Origin: Phoronis australis
Lineage: Eukaryota > Phoronida > Phoronidae
NCBI GenBank assembly: GCA_002633005.1
Contig: NMRA01000082.1
Span: 62,001-126,000 of the forward strand
Reading direction: 5' to 3'
Length of the DNA stretch: 64,000 bases
The notes under the pieces are model-generated. The model was not told where the DNA came from. It saw only the letters and a list, made by a program, of their open reading frames with translations, and did no database searches. Numbering within the stretch: position 1 is the stretch's first letter; the number at the start of each line of letters is the position of its first letter. Positions 32,926 through 45,999 of this stretch are shown piece by piece. Both the position numbers and the translations under genes were made by a program.

Positions 32926-35682
32926 ATAGCTACATTTTGCCTATATTTCTTACAACCGGGAAAATGAATCCTCAGAAAAATATGTCACATGTAGAGAAAG
33001 ACACGTGTTTCCCTTTTAGATACTAACCAAGATTCCTCAAGAGAGAAACAGCGTCGCTGGGGCTATATACAGCTGTAGTAACATCCGGGGACAGATAAAG
33101 TTGCATGCCTGTAAAACAAGATACAAGGTCATTTGTATAGGTGCCCGTTAGTAAATAGAAACGGAATTCGAAGTAATCTAAAAAGTGCGGAGTCAATTGC
33201 AAATAATGATTTTTAATGATGTTTAATTGATTAAATCCATTCGAACGCTGTTTCGTGTATTGAAACCACTGGGGAACGAACTCATTCATAAATCCAAGAC
33301 AGCGTGATTGATCCAGTCTGAAGAAAGCATCTCTCTGTGTCCCAAATGATAGCATAAGCAACGTTAGTTGGAGAAACCTCAGCATTGTTATTCAATGCAT
33401 TTTGGTTTTACAGTGTAGATTACTGTTCAATATTCGACTTGGGTGTCTCTCATGGCGCTGTGTCAAGCAGCCCCCACCCACCCACCAAAAATATAGTCAA
33501 GTATCACCGAGGCTAAACAAAGATAGTGCGGAGACGCCGGTAAAAGGGCTTTCTAGTTGATTTTTTGTTCAGCCATTTAAGGGCAGGGTTGTTTATTACG
33601 CATAAAGGAATATGCACTGTCTTTATGTTTGTTGCACTGCGTACCACTTTGGATCCGCCGCTGTGTAGACCAACCAATTACTTCCGATTTTGCACGTGTT
33701 CCCCGCTTAGTAACGACAATGCCATCCACCCGAATGACCCCATCAGGGATGAGCTTGACATCCTATTCTTTCGTTTAGCAAAAAAAATATCAAATCGCGT
33801 TTTTTGTATACATGAGACACAAAAACATTGTAATGAGTAACGTTAACTAAACGTTTAAGTCGTTGTTAGGTAAATATTTGTGCATAGTTGCGCTGAACAG
33901 TCTAATACAAAACCTGGCGGTTCCACCTCCAAGTGAAAACGAACTCCAAACTCGGCTATAAACTCCCGCCCGGTGATCCCTTTTTAGCATGAACATAAAC
34001 AAAAATAACCGCAACAAATAAAAGCAGAAATTAACGTTTACGACCACCTATAGTTCCGCTGTCGTAAACTATTACTTGATCAGCGTGTAAGAATTCAGGT
34101 GTACGGGCTTTTAGCTAAAATTCGGCGACCGAGTAGAACGAGGGCTCCAGGAATTCGTTAAATCTTTTTTGTTGTTCGTGTGTTGTGGTCTGTGAAAGCC
34201 CTTCACGAGATCTGATTACACGGGTGCACAACTCCAGACATTGGAATAATTGCTGGATTATTGCGAAGTAATTGCAAGGAAAGACTGTTTTGTTGTCGAC
34301 AAACAATCACCAGACGGGTTCTTTACGGTGTGGAATTTCAAAAAAAATAGAATCTGACTCCATGATGTGCAGACATACGCTTTGACTACAAAGGAGAAAT
34401 TAATATAAATATGAATCTGATACAAAAATGAGAAGACTCGATACATTTGATTTTCTTTCGTGCCGATGAAAGTTTGGAAAAACGATTCTGTTTAGTGTTT
34501 GACTACTGTACATACATGCAAATGGAACAATGCAGTTAAACATTGATTTGAGGTCAATTCGCCTGTCACTACAAAGAACTGAGGTTTTTTCCATCGCGCA
34601 TGTCAAAATTATGAGGCGCCAGCACGTGCCTTCCGACAACCTTACCCGCTATACTGTGTACAGCATACATACATGCAGACATGTAGAATTTGTAAAACAA
34701 TAGTTCGGTATTGACTTAAAGTCAATATCACCTGTGTGCATTCTTACCGCGACGCCCGTTTGTGTAAAACTACTCAACGTTTTGTCTTAATCATATAAGG
34801 GCGAACCCAGACCGTAAAACGGGGGTATTAGCACCTATATCTGTTTCCTATCACGTTCCCCAAGTTGCTCTGGCGTGAAAATATCCTTGAACACAGACCA
34901 ACAGAATTCTACCAAGACCACTGTTTGTTGGACACGAAACAATAAGATTTCCATGCAGTCAATAGGTTTAGAATGGCCATCGGGACCTGTTGAAATAGTT
35001 GATAACGCTTTAGGAATGTTTCCAGTCCCTGAATCTGTGCAGTTCGCACGGCGTATCCTGTTCAAGTGACATTAATTCGTTTTTCAGACCTGCATTTATC
35101 ATTCAAGTCTGCAGGGAGCTGTAGTAGATTCTCAGACAACAACTGTTCTCAAGTGCTCACAGATGCGTGCCGACTACTAGTTTTAAATCTACCACGTGGG
35201 TGGCATAAATTTATCCAAAATACCACAGTATTAATAAGTTTTCAATCACAAGACGGCCAGTCCTGATGACGACCTTTGACCTTTTATAACACCGCGCTTG
35301 GTAGATCAAGCTTTTTCGAGAAAAGAGAGATCATAGACGTGGCTGGAATTTGCTGTTTGGGGAAACCATGAAACAGATTTGACCAAATTTCGTCAACCTA
35401 CGTCATAATACACCGAAAACCCATTTCTTAAAACGTTGCACACAAGCGGACTTAACGACCAAAATATTGTAGAGGCCGCGCGAGCAATTTTCCTTTTAGA
35501 ATAATGTTTAACCCTCCATGCAAAATGTTAGGTCCGATAGTAGTTCCTTCAGGTTGACAAAACTCATCTTTTGAGCTTACTATTTGGACGAAGAATGGCA
35601 ATGATTTAATCAAATGTCAACCTGCGTCAATTTTATTCTTACAAGATTTGCTTATAATTTGCAAAAATTATATATGAATCAT

Positions 35683-35898
35683 GGACCCGTTCTAAGAAAC
35701 TGACTTCAGTTCATTTTTGGCTTAAGCCTAAGATTTGTCACAACTTTCAAAATTTCCACATCTTGTAAGTTTGTGGAACTAAAGACAAAACTTAAGTCAA
35801 AAACTCAAGTCAAAGTTAAGATCACTATCTTGGAACGGACTTAATTAACTAAAATTTAAGATTTGTCTTAGCTAAGTTAGTTTTCATGGAACGGAACC
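35683..35898. mobile_element. Probable MITE with ~27-bp imperfect terminal inverted repeats
   Basis: The left end GGACCCGTTCTAAGAAACTG and the complement of the right end GGTTCCGTTCCATGAAAACT align at most positions. The interior repeats TTAAG/GTCTTAG-like words. About 216 bp, no coding capacity. The superfamily is not assignable. Confidence 0.5.
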
Positions 35899-36203
35899 CT
35901 GGTCTAAAACGGCCGTCCATTTTAGAGGACGTATAAGCATGTAAATAGGAAAGAGGTGAACCTTTTGATGTTTTGTGATGTGCGAGTTAAGTTCCAAATC
36001 TTTCTTCAAAATACATATTGTTGTGCGAGAAATACGTGTAGTTCGGTGCTTCTAGAGGGCATGCGCACAAAATGGCCGGGCGCAGGCACTCAGCAATGGG
36101 GTACCCGCCAAAAACTCAGAATTTGTGCACGTTAAAGTGAATTACAGTGCAATAATGGAATACATGTTACTCATTCAGTTTTGGCATAATGCAAATCAAA
36201 AAT

Positions 36204-36338
36204 AAATCAATTTCTGGATTTACTGTAAACTAATGATAACGTAGCGTTCCCACACTTCAGCTTCAGACGATCTGTAGAAGTCTCCGAGATGGGCACGCTA
36301 CGTTGTCATTAGTTTACAGTAAGTCTAGAAATTGATTT
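36204..36338 (+). repeat. 43-bp-arm hairpin (palindromic MITE or structured RNA)
   Basis: Left arm 36204-36246 and right arm 36296-36338 are inverted copies differing at three positions. In a plus-strand RNA all three differences are G-U pairs, so the 43-bp stem is unbroken. The 49-nt loop can fold further (CCCA with TGGG, ACTTC with GAAGT, CAGA with TCTG). The arms are AT-rich (TTTACTGTAAACTAATG). No homologous copy was noticed elsewhere in the window. Confidence 0.85.
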
Positions 36339-37988
36339 GCATGAATTACACTGTGCATTCTGTGGGGCACCTATATTTTGAAAAAATGAAAGAAGTCCTC
36401 GTTTACGGCTGTCAGTAGTTTGAGCATGTCTTAAAAACTGTCAAAAATCACGTCTAACGGTCTAATCTACACAGCTGATGTCACACTCAGGTTTCATGAA
36501 TAGTGATGTCCCAATAATGATCTTCAAAAGAAATACCTTTTTCATTTTTCCCATTATCAGCATTGCTCGCTCGCAGGTGTCTTCAAGCTTTCTAATATTT
36601 CATTCTTCTGATCCTCTTAATCTTCTGATATGTTTTTTACACCCACCCGTACATTTAATCTTGGTTGTTGGGATCGATTGTCTTGATGCTAATACGGTCA
36701 TTGAAAGTGCTGTGTGATTTCACTGGGCATGTGGAAATTACATGTATATTTGCTCCCTGTGTGAATGGTTGACACACTGTTTTGCTTTGTTTAGCCTAAT
36801 TTATCTCTCTTCTAAACATTGTCGCTACGCCATCTGCAGTGTTTTTCACGTGATTTCCTTTGGAAGCTGTGCTGCTAAACATTTCTTCTTCTTGGCTCGA
36901 GCTATTCATAATTTTGTCCTTTTACACACATGCACTTTTACGCGCGCACACCGAGTTAGTCCCATCGCTAAATAACTTCCCCAGGAAGATAATGGATTAA
37001 ACTAACACTGGGCGAGGCAAAGGAAGTTCGAATTTCAAAAAATTTTACATTTTCGCTTCAAATTTTAAAATTAACTTTAACTGGATCGCCGAGTAGATAC
37101 AACGGTGACGGGTGAGAATTGACGCTTGTATTTATTCAACCAATTGCGTGTCATACGGCCAGCTCGCCGGCTGCATGCTGCTTGAATTTTCGGTTAATGT
37201 ATAACAAGATATCGAATCAAGTGGTAATGAAATAACGACGGGAAACATCCAAAGAATTGAGACGCTCTGTCCTGAATTATCAAGTCGTGAGCGAGGAGTT
37301 TACACCACGGATCCGAAGCGGGAATTGGAACGACACTCGCTTTTAATAGAAACTGGGTTAAGCGAAGACCGACGTCTGTGCACACAAACGTTGCCGAGTC
37401 GGAAATACCAAATTAGTCAGGTTTCTTTACAAGTTAAACGTGAAATTAAATTTGTTTGAGTTCGACCGCAAGAAAGATTATGCCTGCAAACGTCGTTTCA
37501 ATCAAATATAATTCATAATTGGATGAAGTGAATAATTTACAATAAGGCCTTATTTCGATGACCGCTGCATTAAGAAAACACCACAGTACGCTGTACGTGT
37601 ACCAAGTCCCTATACTGTCAAGACAAAATTATTTCCTTTTTTCGATGAACTTCCCTTTCCTCAGATTCAAGGAGTCCCATTAGTTTCAGTACGCTCGCCA
37701 ATTAGATAATTGCTAGAATGTTATCGATAATCTAATATGAGAGGAATGCTATATTTAATATCATATTTTTACCGTTGATAATAATACCACAGTCACGACT
37801 ATCCATGAACACTAATGATAATTAATTACGCATCAGGTTGTAGTTGAACGTTGTCCATTGCCATGCTTTTGTAAATTGGAAACATTCACTATAGGATTAT
37901 CAAATTTTCTAGGTTATGGCTGATTTGAAGTGGTGACGAATTAATGTGGACGCGTCCCGAAAGGCAAATAGTGTTATGATATGGAAAT

Positions 37989-38050
37989 GGAGTACCAAGA
38001 AACGTCAGTGACTGGAATTGGAGTACCAAGAAATGGCAGTGACTGAAATC
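37989..38050 (+). repeat. 31-bp tandem duplication
   Basis: Two adjacent units beginning GGAGTACCAAGAAA and ending CAGTGACTGRAAT, differing at a few bases. Confidence 0.9.
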
Positions 38051-40370
38051 GTGCATTCGAAAGTGCAAGGTCTCCATGAAGGCGCCGGCTGTAACATATT
38101 GGCTTCAACAGTACATACGGGTACTTTGATAGGCGTGAGTAGGAAAACATCGCCTGGAGTCAACCGAATTTTTCAATGACGGAAATTGAGAACAAATTTT
38201 GCTAATACAGGACAATCTCCGACATAGAGTGAAATAGGGAAACGATTACAATTCTAGTAAATTTGGGTAATTCCGTGTTCCTTTAACAACTAGGTTGGCC
38301 TTTTCCCCTCCGGGATGCGCCTTTCTCAAATTTTGAAAGGGCGGCGACATGTCGAAGGTATGCTTTGAGGTATTCTAATGACTCCCAGTCTCAACCGTTT
38401 CTCGGTGTTCATTCAGGTTTTTAACGCGAGTACGAGGTTTGACTTTGATCGTCTCAAGAATTTTGACCCTGAGATCACTTGCTATCGGTAACAATCGACA
38501 AGTTGTGATCGTTACGGGCTATTGAGGCAAGTTCGGTGGCATCTGCTCAAACTATTTATCAACGTAAATGGGCGCAAAAAAGCACAGATCAGCATTACGA
38601 CTCCGAAATGAGACCATTACCAGGTTAAACCTTTGGTCTTGTACTGTTGCTTAGTGAGAACAATTTGTCCAAACCTAGTTGGCGAGTCGCATTTCCAATA
38701 TCTAGTTTCAGGCTTGAGTTACAAATCAGCCTTGGTAACCGTTGCCCAATATTGGCTAAGCAAGACTAATATTTGCCAGTATTAAATTATTATTTACTCG
38801 TGTGTTTTTCGGAATAATGGTTCTTAGAAGCAGTCATTCAAGCTTGGTCTTTTTACGATGTATACAAATAACATGAAGGAGCTTTATCGTGATGATAGTT
38901 TTCAGCCTGAGAATTAAAGCTGTCGTGTACTGAATTATGCGGCGGCCGCCAGGGAATAAAATATTTTTCTTCACTTCAACGTGGCATTATTGGGCTTCCG
39001 TAGCCATGAATCTGGCTTCTGACAGATGAGCAAACTACGAGCGAAGCACGTGCTCACAGTACTGAGCTTCCGCGAGATTATCGCCTCCAAGGAACGCACG
39101 CCTGGTTTCAGATATAATGTAAATTCTGGGACTTTGACTAACTGGCAAAGTAGTTCGGTACGATTGTTGTAATCGGACACGAACTCTTAATTTTGACATT
39201 TTTAAATTAGTTCTAGTGTAATACGAAATCAAGATAATTGTCTATTTTTCTGAGGTAGTTTATTTTATTTTACGCTTAATCCAAAAGTTTCGCTTTCGGC
39301 AACTTGTGTAAAAGTTCGATATTTCGAATAACAAGATCGAAATTTGGAGCTCAGACTTGAACTTATAGCTCTGAACTAAAGTATGCTTGAGTAGAGAATT
39401 ATAGACACTTATCTTGAGTTCGCGCAAAAGTAGAACGGAAATGTCAAAAATCACTTTGTTTCCAATTACAAACAAGACAAATGATCAAAATCGGCAACGA
39501 AACCTGTTTTCACGCTAAGCCACACAGGGTGTCAAATCTCCAAATATTATACAGTACTCTAAAACAATTTTCTACAACGTTTCTCGTGTTCCTATCAACT
39601 AAAAGGATTATGTTAAGCTTTCAGTTTCACACAAAATTGGAAATAATCGAGAGGGAATTCTGTTTATGCCTTGTAATAGTGATGAAATTATCATTAGGTA
39701 AAATTCACAAACTGAACAATCGACATTTGCCGCTACGCGGAGTGATTGTCTTATTCAACAAGTAGTTCGCTAATTGCACACTAAGAATCAACTTCCGCCT
39801 TACCTTTGCGGCAAGCCGAGGCCTCCCCGCGGTCAAATAGAAACTTAATGCGCATAGGTTAAATAGTTTTGGTTTGCGGTGTAGATTCCAGTAGCTCTAA
39901 TTATCCGTTTGATTGACTGTATGAATAGCCGTATTGCCTTGCATAGCAACCCGTGAATCACATGAGGTTAAAGTATTTGAATATTTTAATTAAAAATATA
40001 TTCAAGTTAGTCTAGCAAGTCATGCTGTTCACTTGTGTACGTACACATGTACACTGTATACGGTAGTGGAAGGTCTAACTTTGAACGTGTGTTTAGAAGT
40101 TGCTTCCTGCCACACGAAATTGAAATGTCTAACTTCCAAACATCTTTTGTTTGACGACAGTGTATCGGTAGGAAAAAAAGATGAACTGGAAAAAAATTAC
40201 GTAAAGCTCTGAGGTCGGAAAAATGACGTGTAGATACAAGAAAATTATTAAATTACCTTTGTCGCCTGTGAACTTTATTGAATCTACCATCACCTCCATA
40301 GTGATTAAAACAGTGATTCGTTGTTTCTCGCATCGTGACACCTTCCTGAGGAGTAGAAGTCTGTCAATAC

Positions 40371-40630
40371 ATGCGCGCACCCAGCCTAAAAATGGGGGGC
40401 TCGAATTTTTGAAAATGTGGATATTTTACCAAGATTCATTGGGAACTTTCAGATCTATGGATTGCGCATGCGCCGAATTTTGGTACTTCCTGCCTTTGTA
40501 GTGAACTTTCGTCTCGTTTTCTACTTTTTTCAGAGTTTTTGTTTCTCTGAGACGGACCTTTTTGTCCACTTCGCCAAATTGGAGGGGTCGTTTGACTGAG
40601 ACCCCCGAAGCTCCCCCCGGGTGCGCGCAT
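40371..40630 (+). mobile_element. MITE family 2, copy A
   Basis: 260 bp bounded by ATGCGCGCACCCAGCCT and its inverse GGGTGCGCGCAT. The hexamer GTCAAT occurs on both sides. The core (CCGAATTTTGGTACTTCCTG ... CTCTGAGACGGACCTTT ... CCACTTCGCC) is shared with copies at 42857-43100 (opposite strand) and 53996-54205. Open frames inside it on both strands are not genes. Confidence 0.8.
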
Positions 40631-40922
40631 GGGTCAATCAAACCAGAGTCGACCGTGGTTTGACTTAAAAACTATTCATTGTCAAATAGCAAAGAACAAT
40701 GCTAATGTTCGTAACATTATTCATACGTGAGTGCGTTGTGATATCTGCTTGATCACCCTAAGAAAAAATGTAAGCTAGTACCATTCATTCTACGTGAATT
40801 CGCCTGCCTTGCCATTGCCAACGCAGAGTGGAAAAAAAGACAGTATATAACTACTTGCAATATACCACCGTGATGCATGAATAATTGTTGCGTGGATACT
40901 TTTTCCAAACATGTGGCCCCTT

Positions 40923-41012
40923 AGGCGCGGATCCAGAAGAGAGTCTAGGGGATCACTTCTGTACTACTGAAATCGAGGAATATGATCTTCGATCCGCGTC
41001 TTGGTGTGCTAT
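40923..41012. mobile_element. Short hAT-like inverted-repeat relic
   Basis: AGGCGCGGATCCAGAAG and CTTCGATCCGCGTCTT face each other about 60 bp apart, resembling the ends of the family 1 MITEs. Tentative. Confidence 0.35.
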
Positions 41013-41639
41013 AATGGCACGCGCTTTCTCATGATGGAAATGGTGTCAACAAAAACGTCTACGCGCAGAGTAAACATATCGACAAAAATGTCATTGTTTT
41101 GTGTGTTTTGTTGTGCATTTCTCATACTACACATAGCGAGACGACGTTGGTTTACTTTACTACGTTTCCCCAGCGTGTAACGAGCAAATATATCAAAGGT
41201 ATTTTACATTCTTGATGTTTGTCCACGATCTCGCGTTTGATCGCAGAAATTAGTTCGATCATTTGTCAAACTGTTCGTTGATATTAAGAGCATTCGTGTT
41301 GATTGAGCGTTAAGAAGAGACTGACTGTGTAATCTGTCACGCGTTATGCAGCACGAGAGTGTGCAGTCCATACCCGTGCAAATGTACATGCACGGCTGAA
41401 TGTATATGTACTCGGAAGATGGGGTGATGATTTTGCGGCTACAAAACATCAACTTGTTTTTTCACTTACTTGCACAATTATTTTTGTGATTTAAATGAAA
41501 CTTCTGCCTTCACATCCTGTATTTTGGGGCTTACATCAAATTGCCACAGACAAGTAGCGTAAAGCGACAAATAACATAATTCGGCATCTACTGTTTCAAA
41601 TGTAAAAGGGTGTAACATGTTTTAGGGGTCAAAATGAAG

Positions 41640-42047
41640 GTCAGGTCATATTTTGCTTCTATTGCAAAAGTGTATCTTATTCATAGTGAAAGATTTGAAA
41701 TTTTTAAACCAACTGGTCAAAAACTATAGTTATAGGAGATTGACAAGTATTGCGCTGACGTTGGGTCGAAGTGAAGTCTTCGAGCAAGAATACATGTTGT
41801 AGTCGACAGGTTAAATTCATTTTTGCAAATTTCACTGACGATTTCCAGTCGTCAATGAAAATCAAAATGTCCGTCGGTTACCAAGCACGCGAACTGGACG
41901 AATTTACGTATTATTTCTGCCCCAAGTTGTTCTAGCATCTTCGGTTTAATGACCCACTTGGTACTCACAATTTGCGCTGAATACCCTCGGAAACGGATGA
42001 GTTGGCGGTCATTCAACGAATGGCAAAATAAAAACAAAAACAAAACA
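41640..42047 (+). repeat. Left copy of a ~408-bp duplication ending at a single-N gap
   Basis: Nearly identical to 42049-42455 with a few single-base differences. The N at 42048 separates the copies. A minus-strand frame (63-71 codons) is open in both copies but has no other support. Confidence 0.9.
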
Positions 42048-42048
42048 N

Positions 42049-42455
42049 GTCAGGTCATATTTTGCTTCTATTGCAAAAGTGTATCTTATTCATAGTGAAA
42101 GATTTGAAATTTTTAAACCAACTGGTCAAAAACTATAGTTATAGGAGATTGACAAGTATTGCGCTGACGTTGGGTCGAAGTGAAGTCTTCGAGCAAGAAT
42201 ACATGTTGTAGTCGACAGGTTAAATTCATTTTTGCAAATTTCACTGACGATTTCCAGTCGTCAATGAAAATCAAAATGTCCGTCGGTTACCAAGCACGCG
42301 AACTGGACGAATTTACGTATTATTTCTGCCCCAAGTCGTTCTAGCATCTTCGGTTTAATGACCCACTTGGTACTCACAATTTGCGCTGAATACCCTTGGA
42401 AACGGATGAGTTGGCGGTCATTCAACAAATGGCACAATAAAAACAAAAACAAAAC
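42049..42455 (+). repeat. Right copy of the ~408-bp duplication
   Basis: Starts at the same word (GTCAGGTCATATTTTGC) as the left copy and ends in an AAAAC simple repeat (about 42437-42472) that may have caused the failed join. Confidence 0.9.
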
Positions 42456-42856
42456 AAAAACAAAACAAAAATCCAAGCCATTTAAAAAAGAGCCCTCCGT
42501 GAACTAAGAATTGGACTCGTGTTTGAGTACATTTATTATGGCGTAAACATTCTTTCTCTCCAATGTAAGTTATAATCAAAATAAACAGCTAATTACAAAC
42601 ATTTTTGTAAACGTACGTGACGTCATAATCTACTGGAATTAATTGCACATTAATTTGTGCGCACTCGGGCAAACCCTATGACAACCAACAACATATTATT
42701 TTGACTCAAAGTCCCGGCTTTACTTATTGCCTGAACGGCGATAACACTCTAATGCCAAAAATTGTTGAAGTTTCGAAACTGGTTGAATAGTAATTATCCA
42801 ATGTCCAGGAACGCTCGTCACGTTTGTCCGCAATTACCGTTACCTGACTGAAAGAC

Positions 42857-43100
42857 ATGCGCGCACCCAGGGGGTGCTCCGAGCCCCCCCCCCCTCCCCA
42901 TGTGGCGAAGTGGACAAAAGGTCCGCGTCTAAGAAACAAAAAGCCCCAGAAAATGAGACAAGTCCACTAAACAAGCACAAACTCGCAATTCACAGCGGTG
43001 CCCCGTTGTTTTTAGTCCGCCCGCTTTTTTGTTACCAAAAGGTCCACAACGTCAGGAATTCGAGCCCCCCCCCCCCATATTGAAGGCTGGGTGCGCGCAT
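42857..43100 (-). mobile_element. MITE family 2, copy B
   Basis: Bounded by ATGCGCGCACCCAG and CTGGGTGCGCGCAT. Its core matches copy A in reverse orientation. It contains C tracts of about 13-14 bases at both inner edges (near 42887 and 43066). Sequence between the shared ends differs from copy A, suggesting internal rearrangement. Confidence 0.75.
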
Positions 43101-45797
43101 GCTACATCGAATTCTTCGATAGCGTATCAGTGGAAATAAATCTACATTATTCTGCCTGTGTTCTTCATTTTTACCCTTGCTGTGGAATTCTTCCACTAAA
43201 GAAGTTGGTTCGTCCACATACCGCGATATCCGAAACACCTCAGGTATTTTCCTACCCTCAGTTTAGCTAGGACATGTTTCCAGTCTACGCATGTGCGAAC
43301 TACAGGAAGTCATGTGGCTCTCAAAACGTAGAATGTACATGTATGTACTATCAGCAGGAGTAAACGTCTCACGCAACACCCATTCTCATTTCTAAGTCTG
43401 CCTCGTGACTTACGGTTCACTCCTGTTTAAACTTGTTTTGAATCTTGACCAATTTCATTTGCAGTAATGGGGGAATTCTGCCCATACGCAGACATGAAAC
43501 AATGCCGAGGAATAATTTGAGGCTACGAAACCCCCCACCCCCTCCCCCATCACCGAAGTGTTCCGGATGCTGTCGCGCATCTTGATCCAAAATTGATCAC
43601 CAAATTGTCCAATTGTCATGTCGGCTTGTGCTGAGGGCGAACAGGTGTGATTTTGCGGTATTGCAACACTGCGTAAGTAAATTAATTTTGAAAAATTAGA
43701 AAACTCATTTACGGGATATTCAAGACGTAGTCTCGCTCACCCATGTCATATTTACTCTTAATATTCACTAAACTCGCAAACGTTGAATAATTTTCAAGTA
43801 ATGCTTTAAGAGACATACGGTGTTCGCTCCTTGAAACCAAATTTCCGCTGGCCCAACTTAATTAGCATTGGTCATCATAGGTCACAGCGGCATCAATTAA
43901 GTGCTTGCTGGACGTTTCGGAAGATTTAAGTTTCAGAACAGGACAGGAGATTAAAATAGTCAGTCTGAAAAAAGACATCTCGGACACGTGGCCGCTTGGA
44001 GCGTTGATTAAATACACGCCAGAATATCTCAATTAGCAATTCGAACCATACGATAGCGGCGTTCGTATGATAATAATTTCGGGTTCGAAATACCCAGCAG
44101 GAGGGAATTCCGGCAAATTTGTTTGTAATGGATCATTTCCGTGTTACAAAAAGCGCAGCTGTCTGGATAATTCAAGACAAGGATTCTCTCGAGAAATACC
44201 TGGCTGAAATTTTGAATTTTTTGCTTCCACCCAAAAGATGAAAGCTGGATTATTAAGAATGGCGTGAAGACCTAATTATGATATCCGAAGGAGGCATCTA
44301 CTCGCGAAGAAACCTATTAGTCGCTTTCATAGTATGGCTTGTATTTAATTGTACTATTTTTCAAAACTCGTGTGCCTAACAAAATTCGCCTTCTTCGCCA
44401 GCAAATGCGTTCACCAGTTCTCGAAGTTGCGAGCAAAATTCGAAACACTGTGCTATTTAATTACACAAAAGTGTCCAAACTAACTTCGCAGCAAAATGCT
44501 TTTCAGATTTTTTTCTTGAGCTCTCGAGTTTTATTTTGGCTAAAGGTTAATTAGACTGGACTATCCAAACCCTGGGTTGCCATTTCGCGCAGTTGCTAAG
44601 TATGTACAGAACGCGCACAGTTGTCGCTATGGTAACGAATTCATGGCATAAGTTTCACGAACAACATATGCGGCACCAAGGAGATTCAAACTCGCCCCGA
44701 AGCGCTAAATTTCAGAACATGGCGACGTGAAGTGCCGGAGAGTCTAGATTATTTTGAAGAAATGTACCGCATTATTTTGTCAAGATATCAACGAGCAAAC
44801 CAAAAAATGCCTAAAAAGTGTTTCAGTATTTTCCCAAGAAACTTAATCGCTGAGTATTCCGAGAATAAAAGCGTTACAAAAGTGTTTTTGAGGTTGAAAA
44901 GTTACTTATGTATACTGTGTTTGCAATGTAACAACGTCTTTTCCGAACCCTCGCGGCACACCTAAATCACTATACCAAACTAGTGGGGTCTTTTTCTTGC
45001 GCTGTTATGTTTAGCCGGAGGGGGTGGTAAGGACTAAATGCGTATGTATTACTTCAGGTGCACGACTAAAATAGACATCAAGCTGGATTTGAAATTTCGA
45101 CGCCACGACCTGACATTCTGTGATCGACACAGTCCCCTCAGGACGTATTGCGGTTTCCCAACTTTGGCATGTTTATCGAAGAACTAAAGAAACTGAATAG
45201 TTGAATGCCTCGTTATTTGCCAATCTGCCCAAAAACAATGCCCAAATTATACGTGTTGTACTCGCCTTTTCCGTGCACTAGAATAGTTTGTATAGTTTTA
45301 TGATCATCGTTAAAATAGGACGTACGAGAATATGTCAGAGGGTTTTGTTTTGTTTTAAAACGGGATAACTTAAAAAGTGGAAACGGTGTGGGTTCGCATT
45401 TTTAAAATTCAGGCGAGTCTGTTACTTAAGTATAACTGTCACAATGTTTGAAAATTTAAGTGGCAAACGGGTAAACCAGAAACATTGTTTTATTGTACGG
45501 TGGAAACGCATTAGTAAGTGTTTAATTTATAAGTGTAGGACGAACGTGTCAAAACGGTTTTTCCAGATTCTGCTATGTCCGAAAAAATGACCAATGGGAC
45601 GCCGATTCCTGACGCCCGTGCCAGAGGAGGGAATTTTCGACCAATCAAACGTCGTCTTTCTGGCACCCTGCGCGAAAACAAGACCATACATTCAAGCCGC
45701 CGGTATGTATATGTCAGCGAAACTATTCCAAACTCGCCCCCGTTTCTATCGTTTTTACGAGTCGATGTTTGTTTCCGCCAGGGCTGTCACGGCTGGC

Positions 45798-45829
45798 TAT
45801 TTAAACACTCGGATGGGCTAGGCGGCTCA
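45798..45829 (+). promoter_or_regulatory. Probable TATA box and initiator of the VWA gene
   Basis: TATTTAAA at 45798-45805 is followed by TCATTG, whose A (45829) lies 31 nt downstream of the first T. This is the classical TATA-to-start spacing. It would give a 5'UTR of about 120 nt ahead of ATG 45949. Confidence 0.45.
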
Positions 45830-45948
45830 TTGATTCGTAAGGACAGATCGAGTTCAGTCAGCGAGGCAAAGACGCGTGCGCATAGTTTGTTAGAGCCGAT
45901 AGGATATACACAGAATTCAACGGAGAGAATCCACATAAAAGACTGAAG

Positions 45949-45999
45949 ATGAGGATTTTATCGTTTTACTTAAACGTTTTCGCCGTTTTCATAGTAACG
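45949..45999 (+). CDS. VWA gene exon 1 (signal peptide, first part)
   Basis: 51 nt encoding MRILSFYLNVFAVFIVT, phase 0 donor ACG then GTAAGT. The start is preceded by GAAG (purine at -3). Confidence 0.85.

Larger units (their letters stand above)
30331..45797. other. Long gene-poor, repeat-rich region
   Basis: Between the candidate exon at 30135 and the VWA gene promoter I find only the MITEs, hairpin, simple repeats and duplicated block listed separately. Open frames are short and lack consistent splice context. Exons of an undetected gene could be hidden here. Confidence 0.4.

Noticed and set aside
34835-35069. Overlapping frames on both strands, moderately protein-like
   Set aside because: Neither strand shows good acceptor and donor pairs and no family is recognised.
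41852-42476. Minus-strand frames open in both copies of duplication 2
   Set aside because: They are allelic copies of one sequence and run into an AAAAC simple repeat. No conserved feature.
44080-44105. GGGTTCGAAATACCC resembling a tRNA T-arm
   Set aside because: The stem pairs in the wrong register for a T-loop, and no acceptor stem or anticodon arm could be found around it.
45575-45946. A 123-codon frame just upstream of the VWA start codon
   Set aside because: It spans the TATA box and probable 5'UTR, shows no domain and is arginine/serine-rich by composition. More likely promoter DNA.
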